Source: Candidatus Syntrophosphaera sp.
Lineage (GTDB): Bacteria > Cloacimonadota > Cloacimonadia > Cloacimonadales > Cloacimonadaceae
Length of the DNA stretch: 64,000 bases
Reading direction: 5' to 3'
NCBI GenBank assembly: GCA_019429425.1
Contig: JAHYIU010000001.1
Coordinates: 1 to 64,000 of the forward strand
The notes beneath the pieces are model-generated. The model saw only the letters and a list, made by a program, of their open reading frames with translations. It was not told the origin of the DNA and made no database searches. Numbering within the stretch: position 1 is the stretch's first letter; every line of letters starts with the position of its first letter. Of this stretch, positions 46,694 to 55,936 are shown in pieces. Both the position numbers and the translations under genes were made by a program.

Positions 46694-47979
46694 TGTTCCT
46701 CAATTTGTGGTTCATTTTTGGAGAGGGCGTAGGCAAAGCCCAAAGTACTCCAGAAAACCAGGCTGACGTGGTATTGCTGGATGAAGATGTCCGTGAGGCA
46801 GGCCACGAGCAGGGCGGCCAGGCCGATCAGGACAACGCGGTGGAAATTGTCCTCAGAGCGCTTTACCAGCCTGAGATAATAGCGCCTCAGCACCGCGGCG
46901 ATCAAATAGAAATACGCCAGGAAGCCAAAGACGCCGATTTCCAGCCAGATCTTGAGGAAGATATTGTGGGAATGCTCGGCGTAGAGGATATCCATTGGCG
47001 CTGCGCCCGCGTACCAATCTTTCCAAACACTGATGCCGATCCCGAACCAGGGATGGAGCATAATCTGCTGGATGGAAAAATACCAGGCCACCAGGCGGAT
47101 GATTATCGAATAGTCAAAAGTGAAGCCCAATTGAATGCGGCTGATCATGGAAGAGGGAATCAGCAAAGGTAAAAGCAGCAAGGTCCCCATCCCCACATAG
47201 CGCATCCGTTTCATCCTCAGCATCAGCAGGAAAAAGCCGACCGCAACGCCCACCAAGACAATCCGCGTGTAGGTGTAGAGCATTCCCATCAGGATCAGAA
47301 AGGCAAAGGCGTACCAGAGATGCCGGCTTCCGGAGCCTCTGGAATCGACCCCCAGGGCGATGGCGAAAAAGAAGGCCAGCAAGTAAAAACCATTAATATT
47401 CATGGCGGTTATCCACAGCGAACCGTATCGCTCAGCCGGATTGAGGAGGGCCATGACGATCCCGATGACCGCCAGCACCACTCCCACGTAGACAATGAAC
47501 TTGAGCCAAGCGGTAAAATCCGCTCTGCTGATCCGGCTGTTGGCAGCCAGGAGCATAAAGATCCCCGGCACGATCGCGGTGGAGAGGAAATAGAGGTAGG
47601 AATCGCCGAAGCTGCGGGCTCGCATGAACCCGTAAACAGCTACCGCAAAGAGAATTATCAGGGCCGCTGGATGGGGCAACAACAGGCTGCGCCTTTTTTC
47701 CTGTTGAAACTCGAGCAGGAGGCTGAGAGGCAGGATGAACAGCACGCTGATAAAACTCTGGGGATAGGGCTTGAGAAAGAACAAAGCGCTGAACAGCAGG
47801 CTGTTACGCACACTGAAGCCAAACAGCAGCCCGGTGAGCAGCCAGCCCGCAAGGATGAGGCCCACAAAGCCGACCTGATGGGCTTCCACGGACTGCATCG
47901 CCGCCGCCGCGGCCACAATCCCGGCTGTGAGCCCGGCACAGGCAAAGATCAGGGGCAGGCGTTTGAGGATCATGGCCAA
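46690..47979 (-). CDS. O-antigen ligase family (Wzy/WaaL-like) membrane protein
   Basis: This 429-aa protein has about 11 or 12 membrane helices and a periplasmic loop near residues 300-345 (GIGISVWKDWYAG, AEHSHNIFLKIWLEIGVFGFLAYF), with the EHSHN region typical of the PF04932 family. It joins or polymerises lipid-linked polysaccharide. The chain-length protein gene is immediately upstream (7 nt) and mazG overlaps downstream. Whether it is polymerase or ligase cannot be told from sequence. Confidence 0.85.
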   Translation of the reverse strand: MAMILKRLPLIFACAGLTAGIVAAAAAMQSVEAHQVGFVGLILAGWLLTGLLFGFSVRNSLLFSALFFLKPYPQSFISVLFILPLSLLLEFQQEKRRSLLLPHPAALIILFAVAVYGFMRARSFGDSYLYFLSTAIVPGIFMLLAANSRISRADFTAWLKFIVYVGVVLAVIGIVMALLNPAERYGSLWITAMNINGFYLLAFFFAIALGVDSRGSGSRHLWYAFAFLILMGMLYTYTRIVLVGVAVGFFLLMLRMKRMRYVGMGTLLLLPLLIPSSMISRIQLGFTFDYSIIIRLVAWYFSIQQIMLHPWFGIGISVWKDWYAGAAPMDILYAEHSHNIFLKIWLEIGVFGFLAYFYLIAAVLRRYYLRLVKRSEDNFHRVVLIGLAALLVACLTDIFIQQYHVSLVFWSTLGFAYALSKNEPQIEEQ

Positions 47980-47986
47980 AGCCTTG

Positions 47987-49150
47987 TCAGAGCGACTTTT
48001 TGATCTCCTGCAGGCGGTCTTTGTTGTTTTGGAGAAGATTGATGATCAGGACGATGACCACGGCCAGCAGGCAGGCCAGCAGGAAGGCGATGATGCAGAT
48101 CACGGCACGTTTGGGCCGCGCCCGCAATCCCGCTTCGCGCGGGGTATCCAGGATCTCCAGAGAGGGCATGTCGCGCAGTTCTTCCAGCCGCGCGGCCTCA
48201 AACTGGGGATAGAGGAATTCGAAGACCTTGGACTGGATCTGAAGGTTTAGCTGGAGTTGAGCGAACTGGGAAGCAAGATCTGGCAGGGTGGAAAGATTGA
48301 TCTGGTAGCGCGGTTTAAGCTCACTACTGCCGGCCTCGAGGTCACGGATCTGCTGTGAAAGCGCCTCGCCGCGCTTCCTCAGTTCCGCATAGACGGGGGA
48401 ATTCTCGGAATAGTTGCTGCGCGCCAGCTCGAGTTCGACGTCGTTTTGCATCCTGGCAGCCACCACTGCGGCGTATGATTCGATCATGGCCTTGGTCTGG
48501 ACCTCCAGGTCAACGGAGTTGTGTTTGGTTTGGAAATCGCGCACTTCCAGGAGCAGGGAATCGATCAGGGCGCGGGTGTCGCCTACCCGTTGCTCCAGGA
48601 ACTCGCGGTTCATCTTGCCGCGCGTGACCTTCTGCTCGCGGTTGTAGACATCCAGCCGCTCCAGATAGTAATCCACCATATCCCTGCTGAGCTTTTTGCT
48701 TTTGGTCTGCACGCGGACGCCCACCAGGCCGGTCTCTGTGCTGTAGCCGATGTTGAGAGTCTTTTCGCGCAGGCGTTTCAGGGCCATGTCCATCGCCTTG
48801 AGAGTATCCGCTTCGGTGATCTGGTAATAGTCGATCAGCTTGAAACGGCGGATCACATCCTCAGAAAAGACGCGTGAAGTCATTGCTGATACCGAATTAA
48901 TGGCATTCTGGGAGCCTTCTGATCCCAGCAACTGTGACGTCAGGCCGCCCAGGCCGGCGATGTCGAAAGGCAGGCTGCTGCTTTGGTCGCCCACCACATA
49001 GAAAGTGGCCCGCGATTCCCAGATCTGGGGCGTGAGCAGGCTGTAGACCACCGCGGCGACACTCACCACGGCCACAAATATGATCACGAACCTGCGATGC
49101 TTCAGGATTAACCTGACCAGTTCAAAGATGTCGAACTCTCTTTTATCCAT
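47987..49150 (-). CDS. Wzz/GumC-like polysaccharide co-polymerase (chain-length determinant)
   Basis: This 387-aa protein has two membrane helices, at about residues 23-40 and 350-372, flanking a long periplasmic domain rich in alpha-helical coiled coil (residues 150-300). The Wzz domain N-terminus includes FDIFELVRLILKHRR. LEILDTPREAGLRARPKRA before the second helix is the Pro-rich motif of chain-length determinants. No tyrosine kinase domain is attached, so it is the short form. It precedes the O-antigen ligase gene. Confidence 0.88.
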   Translation of the reverse strand: MDKREFDIFELVRLILKHRRFVIIFVAVVSVAAVVYSLLTPQIWESRATFYVVGDQSSSLPFDIAGLGGLTSQLLGSEGSQNAINSVSAMTSRVFSEDVIRRFKLIDYYQITEADTLKAMDMALKRLREKTLNIGYSTETGLVGVRVQTKSKKLSRDMVDYYLERLDVYNREQKVTRGKMNREFLEQRVGDTRALIDSLLLEVRDFQTKHNSVDLEVQTKAMIESYAAVVAARMQNDVELELARSNYSENSPVYAELRKRGEALSQQIRDLEAGSSELKPRYQINLSTLPDLASQFAQLQLNLQIQSKVFEFLYPQFEAARLEELRDMPSLEILDTPREAGLRARPKRAVICIIAFLLACLLAVVIVLIINLLQNNKDRLQEIKKSL

Positions 49151-49279
49151 TGCGACCTATCCTTGTAATCTTTTCTTGTTTCGCCGTCCGGAGACCGCAT
49201 GAGCTTTCTAAGGTGAATATTCCTTATTTGCCCAGTCCATATTATTGTCAATGAATAGTTTTGCCCTGCGCTGAGGAAG

Positions 49280-50530
49280 TCATCCCAGGTAGGGGGCCAG
49301 AACTTGCGGTAGGTCCAGGCCGCCCCCGCTGTTCTGATATGTCTCCAGCAGCGCGATCATCAGGCGCGGCGTGGCCACTCCCGATCCGTTCAAAGTATGC
49401 AGGAATCCCACCTTGCCGCTCGCGTCGCGATAGCGGATATGGGCGCGGCGGGCCTGGAAATCCTCAAAATTACTCACGGATGAGACCTCCAGATATTTCT
49501 GCGAGCCGGGCGCCCAGACTTCGATATCGTAGGTCTTGGCCGAGGCGAAACTCAGGTCGCCGCTGCAGAGCTGGACCACGCGGTAATGCAGGCCCAGGGC
49601 TTGCAACACCTCCTCCGCGTCCAGCAGCATTTCTTCCAGCGCGGAATAGGATGTTTCCGGCTCCACGAAGCGCACCATTTCCACCTTGTTGAATTGGTGC
49701 AAGCGCTGCAGGCCTTTGGTGTCCTTGCCGTAGGAACCGGCCTCGCGGCGGAAGCAGGGCGTGTAAGCCACATATTTCAGAGGCAGTTGTGAATGCTGAA
49801 GCACCTCTCCCCCATAGATGTTGGTCACCGGGACCTCGGCTGTGGGGATCAGAAACAGGTCGTCCTCGTCCACGTGGTACATGTCGGCTTCCAGCTTGGG
49901 CAGTTGGCCCGTGCCGGTCATGGTTTTTCTGGTCACCAGAAGCGGGACGGCCAGTTCGGTGTAGCCGTGCTTTGCGACATGCAGGTCCAGCATGTAATTG
50001 ATCAGGGCCCGTTCCAGCCTGGCCCCGAAACCAGTGTAGATGGGGAATCCGGAGCCGCTTATCCTGGCCCCGCGCATCAAATCGAGCAGTCCGTTCCGGT
50101 CCGCGACACCCAGGTGGTCCAAAGGCTCGAAAGCAAAGCCGGGCTTGCTTCCCCAGCTCTTTATCTCCAGATTGCTGCTTTCGTTGCTGCCGATCGGCAC
50201 GCTGGGGTGGGGGATGTTCGGAATGGTTAGCAACAGCGCGTCCAGGGCTGAATTGGCCTCGCTCAGGGAGGCGTTCACGGCTTTGATCCGGTCTGCCACG
50301 ATGCTCATTTCCTGCACAAGCCCGGAGGCATCCTCACCCGCTTTCTTCTTTTGGGCGATGGTCTGGGAAACCTGGTTCTGGCTGGCTTTCAGGTTGTCAA
50401 ATTCGAATTGGAGCCTGCGGCGATTCTCGTCCACAGCCAGCAGGGCGTCCAGATCGGCCTTTTCGTTCTTGTTGCGTATCGCGGTCCGCACGGCTTCGAT
50501 GTTCGCGCGTATATATTTGATATCCAGCAC
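49280..50530 (-). CDS. serS: Seryl-tRNA synthetase
   Basis: This 416-aa class II synthetase charges tRNA-Ser. The N-terminal antiparallel coiled coil covers about 1-105. The catalytic core has TAEVPVTNIY (motif 1 region), PCFRREAGSYGKDTKGLQRLHQF (motif 2) near 250-272 and NGSGVATPRLMIALLE (motif 3) near 380-395. All motifs are complete. It starts 1 nt from the tpiA stop, so the two are co-transcribed. Confidence 0.97.
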   Translation of the reverse strand: MLDIKYIRANIEAVRTAIRNKNEKADLDALLAVDENRRRLQFEFDNLKASQNQVSQTIAQKKKAGEDASGLVQEMSIVADRIKAVNASLSEANSALDALLLTIPNIPHPSVPIGSNESSNLEIKSWGSKPGFAFEPLDHLGVADRNGLLDLMRGARISGSGFPIYTGFGARLERALINYMLDLHVAKHGYTELAVPLLVTRKTMTGTGQLPKLEADMYHVDEDDLFLIPTAEVPVTNIYGGEVLQHSQLPLKYVAYTPCFRREAGSYGKDTKGLQRLHQFNKVEMVRFVEPETSYSALEEMLLDAEEVLQALGLHYRVVQLCSGDLSFASAKTYDIEVWAPGSQKYLEVSSVSNFEDFQARRAHIRYRDASGKVGFLHTLNGSGVATPRLMIALLETYQNSGGGLDLPQVLAPYLG

Positions 50531-50531
50531 C

Positions 50532-51317
50532 TTAGGCTCCCCTAATCTTGATCACCTGGGAGGCGGTGTCGATCATGGCGCAAAAATCCTCCAGGATCAG
50601 AGAAGCCCCGCCGATCAAGCCGCCGTCAATGTCCGGCTGCAGCAGCAGTTCGCGGATGTTGCCGGGTTTCACGCTGCCGCCATAGAGGATGTGGATATTG
50701 GCGGCGATGGCTTGCCCGAATTGCTTGTCCAGCCATTCGCGGATGAGCGCGTGCACTTCCTGGGCCTGGTCCGATGTGGCGGTTTTGCCTGTGCCGATGG
50801 CCCACACGGGCTCATAGGCGATCACGACCTCACGGCCGGAAGACAGCTCCACTTCCTCGAAACAGCCGGCAAGCTGCGTCAGGATCACTTTCTCGGTTTG
50901 TCCGGCCTCTCTCTGAGCCAGGGTTTCGCCGATGCAGACGATCGGAATCAGGTCGTTTTCCCGCAACCGGAACAGCTTTTCCCGGATCAGGGCGTCAGAT
51001 TCCCCGTGGTACTGGCGCCGTTCGGAATGGCCGATGATGCAATAGGAAAGCCCCAGGGAGTTCAACTGCACGGCCGAGACCTCACCCGTGTAAGCTCCTG
51101 CGGTTTCGGCGCTTACATCCTGCGCCGCCACTGCCGCCGGAATTCCCTGCAGCAAAGACTGGGCCTTGGCCAGAAAAGGAAAAACGGGGGCGATGATGGG
51201 CACAACCCTTTCCTCATCGTGATCCTTGAGATAGTCTCCCAAATCGAGGCAGAACTGTTCTGTCTCGAAGGCGTCCTTGTTCATCTTCCAATTGCCTGCT
51301 ATGATGATATTGCGCAT
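50532..51317 (-). CDS. tpiA: Triosephosphate isomerase
   Basis: This 261-aa glycolytic isomerase interconverts DHAP and glyceraldehyde 3-phosphate. It has the N-terminal NWKMN (Lys), GHSERRQ with catalytic His near 99, AYEPVWAIGTGKTAT with catalytic Glu near 169, and ILYGGSVKPGN. The start ATG 51317 follows AGGTGG by 6 nt; a GTG three codons earlier is less likely. It is the first gene of the serS operon. Divergent palindrome A3 lies 280 nt upstream. Confidence 0.96.
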   Translation of the reverse strand: MRNIIIAGNWKMNKDAFETEQFCLDLGDYLKDHDEERVVPIIAPVFPFLAKAQSLLQGIPAAVAAQDVSAETAGAYTGEVSAVQLNSLGLSYCIIGHSERRQYHGESDALIREKLFRLRENDLIPIVCIGETLAQREAGQTEKVILTQLAGCFEEVELSSGREVVIAYEPVWAIGTGKTATSDQAQEVHALIREWLDKQFGQAIAANIHILYGGSVKPGNIRELLLQPDIDGGLIGGASLILEDFCAMIDTASQVIKIRGA

Positions 51318-51600
51318 GTATTCCACCTGTTGATCTTAGTTTGAAAAAGTACCTAATCCTGAAAAGTGCCGATTCGTCAAGGAAATTGTCAAAACCGCGC
51401 GGAACAGCCGACCCCGCCTCAAGAAAGGCCGTATTAGCCGCCGAGGATTATCGCGGTGCCAAGAGTGGCAAAGAGTTGTTGTTTTGAATCCCAATACTGA
51501 GCGGTCCTACAATGGGTCCATACCTTGTTGACGTACTTTCGGCCCCGGGGCAGTTCCCATTGACCATTTCGGGACAATCCAACTCCTCTTTTTTGCTTTG

Positions 51601-51689
51601 GCCCCCCTTATCATTACGGTGTTAATACGGACTCATTACGGACTTTGTCCGTAATGAGTCCGTATTAACACCGTAATGATAAGGGGGGC
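51601..51689. repeat. Long palindrome A3 (family A, perfect 43-bp arms)
   Basis: The arms 51601-51643 and 51647-51689 are perfect 43-bp inverted repeats around TTT (51644-51646). The outer 10 bp is GCCCCCCTTA; then come TCATTACGGTG, TTAATACGGAC, TCATTACGGAC. It is the best-preserved copy of family A. It sits between divergent tpiA and the carboxyltransferase gene. The rest of 51318-52130 contains no supportable gene; the small reading frames found there look non-coding. Confidence 0.95.
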
Positions 51690-51724
51690 GACAGCTTAAT
51701 TTCTTGTTCGACAGGCTGTGCCTT

Positions 51725-51808
51725 CCCGGCGCAGGCCCGGACCCAGTCAGACATAAACTGATCGTAATTAACTGGTATTAAAAGAACTGGATCCCTGCCT
51801 GCGCCGGG
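51725..51808. repeat. Inverted repeat/dispersed GGGATGACA-type repeat
   Basis: CCCGGCGCAGGC (51725-51736) and its exact reverse complement GCCTGCGCCGGG (51797-51808) lie 60 nt apart. The second is followed by ATGACAG. Further partial copies follow (CGCCGGGATGACACAGG near 51890; GGATCCCTG near 51834). This resembles dispersed intergenic palindromes in other bacteria, but its family cannot be identified here. Confidence 0.5.
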
Positions 51809-52130
51809 ATGACAGTGCTCTAACTACTCATTTGGATCCCTGACGAACCACCCCACACACTTTCTGCGCTCCTCCGCGGAGGCCAAGGACGCCGGGATGA
51901 CACAGGAGTTTGCCTGCAGAGGCCAAGACTAGCCGCCATGAATGGACAAGAGGCTGGTTTTTTTGCCTTGTCATGGGGGCAATTATCACGGTTTTACCGG
52001 CACTTGACAGCTTAACATCGCTTTTGCTTGACGAAATAATGCTCTGTTCAAAAATGGAAAAATATATGCATTTGGTGAAAAAACCAATTTCAAAACACCC
52101 GAATCATACCTGAACAAGAGGTAAACAGAG

Positions 52131-53684
52131 ATGTTAACAAGCAAGGACGCGATCAGGAAGCTGCAGGAGAAGGAAGCCAGGATCCTGCAAATGGGCGGCG
52201 AAAAGGCCGTGGAAAAACAGAAGCAGGGCGGCAAACTCAATGCCCGCGAGCGTTTGGACCTGCTGTTCGATCCCGGCACCTTCCGTGAATTGGATATGTT
52301 TGTGCAGCACCGCTGCGATAATTTTGGCATGGAAAACATCGAGATCCCCTCAGATGGAGTGATCACCGGCCATGGATTGGTCGACGGACGCCCTGTCTTC
52401 GCGTTTTCGCAGGATTTCACCTCGCGGGGCGGATCGTTGGGAGAAATGCACGCCGCCAAGATCTGCAAGGTCATGGACATGGCCCTGAAAAGCGGGCTTC
52501 CCCTGATCGGAATCCAGGATAGCGGCGGGGCCCGCATTCAGGAAGGAGTTGACGCACTGCGCGGCTACGGGGATATTTTCTACCGCAATTCCCGCGCCAG
52601 TGGAGTGATCCCCCAGATCACCGCGATCATGGGGCCCTGCGCCGGTGGGGCGGTCTATTCACCCGCCATGACGGATTTCGTTTTCATGGTCAAGCACACC
52701 AGTTTCATGTTCATCACCGGACCAGACGTGATCCGCGCGGTCACCGGCGAAGAAACCACCCAGGAAGAGCTCGGCGGCGCGATGGCTCACAACAGCAAGA
52801 GCGGGAACGCCCATTTCGCCTGTGAGAACGATGCCGACGCCATCCAGCAGATCAAGATGCTGCTCAGTTTTTTGCCGGCCAACAACATGGAGGACGCGCC
52901 GCGCACAGAATGCGCGGATGATCCCTGGCGGCTATGCCCTGAACTGGATGAGATCATTCCGGACAGCCCTAAGATGAGCTATGACATGCGCGACATCATC
53001 CACAGCATCGCGGATAACGGCCTCTTTTTCGAACCGCACAAGTATTACGCTCAAAACGTGATCGTGGGATTTTCCCGCCTCAACGGACGCGTCGTCGGCA
53101 TAGTGGCAAACCAGCCCACAGTGCTGGCAGGCTGCCTGGACATCGATGCCTCGGACAAGGCCACCCGCTTCATCCGCTTTTGCGATGCCTTCAACATACC
53201 GCTGCTGACCTTCGTTGACGTGCCCGGCTACCTGCCCGGCACGCATCAGGAACATAGCGGAATCATCCGCCACGGCGCGAAGTTGCTCTGGTGCTACTCC
53301 GAAGCGACCGTTCCCAAACTCACGGTCGTCACCCGCAAGGACTACGGTGGAAGCTATATCGCCATGAGCAGCAGGCACTTGGGCGCGGACATGGTTTTTG
53401 CCTGGCCCAAGGCCGAGATCGCCGTGATGGGCGCACAGGGCGCGGCCAACATCATCTTCCGCAAGGAGATAGCCGCGGCCGAAGACAAAGATGCCAAGCG
53501 GGCTGAAATGATCCAGATCTATGAAGACCAGTTCAACAATCCCTATGTGGCGGCCGCCCGCGGCTATGTGGACGCGGTGATCCTGCCCTCCGAAACCCGC
53601 AAGCGCCTGATCGACGCTCTGGAAATCCTGAGCAGCAAGAGCGAAAGCCTGCCGCCCAAAAAACATGGGAACATACCGGCCTAA
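52131..53684 (+). CDS. Acyl-CoA carboxylase/transcarboxylase carboxyltransferase subunit
   Basis: This 517-aa crotonase-superfamily carboxyltransferase is a paralogue of mmdA (23635-25185). It has [15 protein letters not shown] near 132, [16 protein letters not shown] near 165, VDVPGYLPGTHQEHSGIIRHGAK near 366, and KHGNIPA at the C-terminus. It likely moves carboxyl between methylmalonyl-CoA and the biotin of the 668-aa protein (53911). The start ATG is preceded by GAGGTAAACAGAG. It heads an operon lacking a membrane subunit, which suggests a soluble transcarboxylase rather than a Na+ pump. Acyl-CoA specificity is inferred. Confidence 0.9.
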   Translation: MLTSKDAIRKLQEKEARILQMGGEKAVEKQKQGGKLNARERLDLLFDPGTFRELDMFVQHRCDNFGMENIEIPSDGVITGHGLVDGRPVFAFSQDFTSRGGSLGEMHAAKICKVMDMALKSGLPLIGIQDSGGARIQEGVDALRGYGDIFYRNSRASGVIPQITAIMGPCAGGAVYSPAMTDFVFMVKHTSFMFITGPDVIRAVTGEETTQEELGGAMAHNSKSGNAHFACENDADAIQQIKMLLSFLPANNMEDAPRTECADDPWRLCPELDEIIPDSPKMSYDMRDIIHSIADNGLFFEPHKYYAQNVIVGFSRLNGRVVGIVANQPTVLAGCLDIDASDKATRFIRFCDAFNIPLLTFVDVPGYLPGTHQEHSGIIRHGAKLLWCYSEATVPKLTVVTRKDYGGSYIAMSSRHLGADMVFAWPKAEIAVMGAQGAANIIFRKEIAAAEDKDAKRAEMIQIYEDQFNNPYVAAARGYVDAVILPSETRKRLIDALEILSSKSESLPPKKHGNIPA

Positions 53685-53707
53685 GGGCAACACGGGGATA
53701 ACAGATC

Positions 53708-53899
53708 ATGAGCGATAGCAAAAAGGAACTTGCCGCCATCGCCGGAGTGATGGCGATGTTGACCTCGGAACAATCAGTTCTTGAATACCCCAACCGTCCG
53801 CTGGAAAACGCGCCCAGCGTCTGGCAGGCCTACGGACGCCAGCAAACCATGCAATACCGCGACATCATCCAACGCAGAATTATAAAAAGAAGCAGATAA
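53708..53899 (+). CDS. Small MmdE/OadG-tail-like protein
   Basis: This 63-aa protein has no signal or membrane helix. ELAAIAGVMAMLTSEQ followed by W near 43 and a GR...R tail resembles the C-terminal cytoplasmic segment of decarboxylase gamma chains, and MmdE of Veillonella is a similarly small protein homologous to that segment. It probably stabilises the carboxyltransferase complex. Its position between the carboxyltransferase and the biotin protein supports this. The homology is by eye and weak. Confidence 0.6.
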   Translation: MSDSKKELAAIAGVMAMLTSEQSVLEYPNRPLENAPSVWQAYGRQQTMQYRDIIQRRIIKRSR

Positions 53900-53910
53900 A
53901 AGGAGAGACC

Positions 53911-55917
53911 ATGGCAGAACATGGAATCGTAGAAAAAAGCGCCATGCGCTACGAAGCCGACCGTCCCAGGGCGGCAAACCCGATCAAGATCCAGGACCTG
54001 TCCTTCCGGGACGGGCATCAGTCCCTGTTCGCCACCCGCGGCAGGACGGAAGACATGCTGCATGTGGCCGAACTCATGGACCAGGTTGGCTATTACAGCA
54101 TGGAAGTATGGGGCGGAGCGACCTTTGACGCGATGCACCGCTATCTGGGAGAGGATCCCTGGGAGCGCATCCGCGTCCTTAAAAAACACATCAAGAAAAC
54201 CCCCTTTTCCATGCTCCTGCGCGGGCAAAACCTCGTGGGCTACCAAAACTATGCCGACGATGTGGTGGAAGCCTTCGTGCAAAGGGCCTGCGACAACGGG
54301 ATAGACATCTTCCGCGTGTTCGACGCCCTTAACGACTTCCGCAATTTCCAGACCGCGGTCAAGATCATCAAGAAGAACAAGAAACATTTCCAGGGAACGA
54401 TCTGTTATTCGCTCACCGAACAGCGCATGGGTGGCGAAACCTACAACCTGGAGTACTATCTGAAAAAAGCCAAACAGCTTGAGGAGATGGGTGCTGACAC
54501 AGTCTGCATCAAGGACATGGCGGGCCTGGTGGCTCCCTATGACGCCTACGACATTGTCAAGGGGCTGAAGGAAACTGTGAAGGTTCCGGTGCATTTCCAC
54601 ACCCATTTCACCAGCGGAATGGGTGATCTGGCCTTGTTCAAAGCCATCGAGGCCGGGGTGGACATCATCGACACCTGCCTCGGGCCCTATGCCTACCGGA
54701 CCTCGCATCCTGCCGTGGAACCCTTTGTGAACGCGCTTTTGGGCACCAACCGCGACACCGGGTTCGACATCCGTCTGCTGAACAAGATCAGCAAGGAAAT
54801 GGAAAAGGACATCCCCAAATACCTGCATTTCGCGGACAACACGAAGTTTTCCATCATCGACACGGACGTCATCATCCACCAGACCCCAGGCGGCATGCTA
54901 TCCAACCTGGTGAACCAGCTCAAGCAGATGGACGCCATCGACAGGCTGGACGACGTGTTTGCCGAGATCCCCAAGGTCCGCAAGGAACTGGGCCAGATAC
55001 CTCTGGTGACGCCAACCAGCCAGATCGTGGGCATCCAAGCCGTGAACAATGCCCTGTTTGACACCAAAGATGGCGAATACTCCCGCATCACCGAACAGGT
55101 AAAAGACCTCTGCTACGGACTCTATGGCAAGACGACCTTGCCCATTGACCCAGAAGTACAGAAAAAAGCCCTGAAAGGTTATCCCCGCGGAGAAAAACCC
55201 ATCACGGTCCGCCCCGGCGACGTGATCGAACCCGCCATGGACAAGGTGAAGGCCGAGACCGAAGGCCTGGCCAAGGATCTGGACGATCAATTGATCGTGG
55301 CGCTATACAATCTCACCGGAAAGAAATTCCTCAGGATCAAGTATGATCTGGAACCCATGCCGGAAGACATGAAACCTCTCACTATCGAAGAAGTCAAGCG
55401 CCAGGAAGAGCTATGCCAAAAGGCCAGAGCCGGCCAATTGGTTGAAAAAACCGCCAAGCAGCCAACCGAAAAACCCGATGGTCTTCGCCAGTTCGATGTA
55501 TATGTGGATGACACCTATTACCAGGTTGAAGTGTCAGAGAAAGGCGGAAATCCGCGCGTGGTGAGAACCGCGCCGGTTGCGCAAGCCCCCGCGGCCCTGG
55601 CTCCCAAAGCCAGTAATCCGGCCCCCGCGCCAGTCCAGAACAATCCCGCTCCCGCTCCCGCACCCAAACCTGCCAAACCTGTTGTAGATTCTGCTGAAGG
55701 CACTCCGGTGCATGCCCCCATGCCCGGAATGTTCATCAAATATGACAAACAGGTCGGGGACAAAGTCCAGGTCGGCGAAACAGTTCTGGTGCTGGAAGCC
55801 ATGAAGATGTACAACAACATCCCCAGCCCGGTCGAAGGAACCGTCGTTTCGACGCCTTTCACTTCGGGCGACACGGTCGGCAAGGGCGATGTTCTGATCG
55901 TCATCAAACCGGAATAA
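53911..55917 (+). CDS. Biotin-containing oxaloacetate/pyruvate carboxyltransferase (OadA/PycB/5S-like)
   Basis: This 668-aa protein has an HMGL-like TIM barrel at 1-310 ([14 protein letters not shown] near 30, VCIKDMAGL near 203 with the carboxylated/metal Lys, [11 protein letters not shown] near 231). The conserved PYC/OADA domain follows to about 490. An Ala/Pro-rich linker at about 560-600 leads to a biotinyl domain with VLEAMKM near 630-636. With the 517-aa carboxyltransferase it would form a transcarboxylase interconverting methylmalonyl-CoA plus pyruvate with propionyl-CoA plus oxaloacetate. It could be the carboxylase half of a decarboxylase instead. Confidence 0.9.
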   Translation: MAEHGIVEKSAMRYEADRPRAANPIKIQDLSFRDGHQSLFATRGRTEDMLHVAELMDQVGYYSMEVWGGATFDAMHRYLGEDPWERIRVLKKHIKKTPFSMLLRGQNLVGYQNYADDVVEAFVQRACDNGIDIFRVFDALNDFRNFQTAVKIIKKNKKHFQGTICYSLTEQRMGGETYNLEYYLKKAKQLEEMGADTVCIKDMAGLVAPYDAYDIVKGLKETVKVPVHFHTHFTSGMGDLALFKAIEAGVDIIDTCLGPYAYRTSHPAVEPFVNALLGTNRDTGFDIRLLNKISKEMEKDIPKYLHFADNTKFSIIDTDVIIHQTPGGMLSNLVNQLKQMDAIDRLDDVFAEIPKVRKELGQIPLVTPTSQIVGIQAVNNALFDTKDGEYSRITEQVKDLCYGLYGKTTLPIDPEVQKKALKGYPRGEKPITVRPGDVIEPAMDKVKAETEGLAKDLDDQLIVALYNLTGKKFLRIKYDLEPMPEDMKPLTIEEVKRQEELCQKARAGQLVEKTAKQPTEKPDGLRQFDVYVDDTYYQVEVSEKGGNPRVVRTAPVAQAPAALAPKASNPAPAPVQNNPAPAPAPKPAKPVVDSAEGTPVHAPMPGMFIKYDKQVGDKVQVGETVLVLEAMKMYNNIPSPVEGTVVSTPFTSGDTVGKGDVLIVIKPE

Positions 55918-55936
55918 ACCACTATCAGGAGTCAAG

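Noticed and set aside
53830-54879. 349-aa minus frame opposite the transcarboxylase-like gene
   Set aside because: Shadow of the plus-strand biotin protein; no family motifs.
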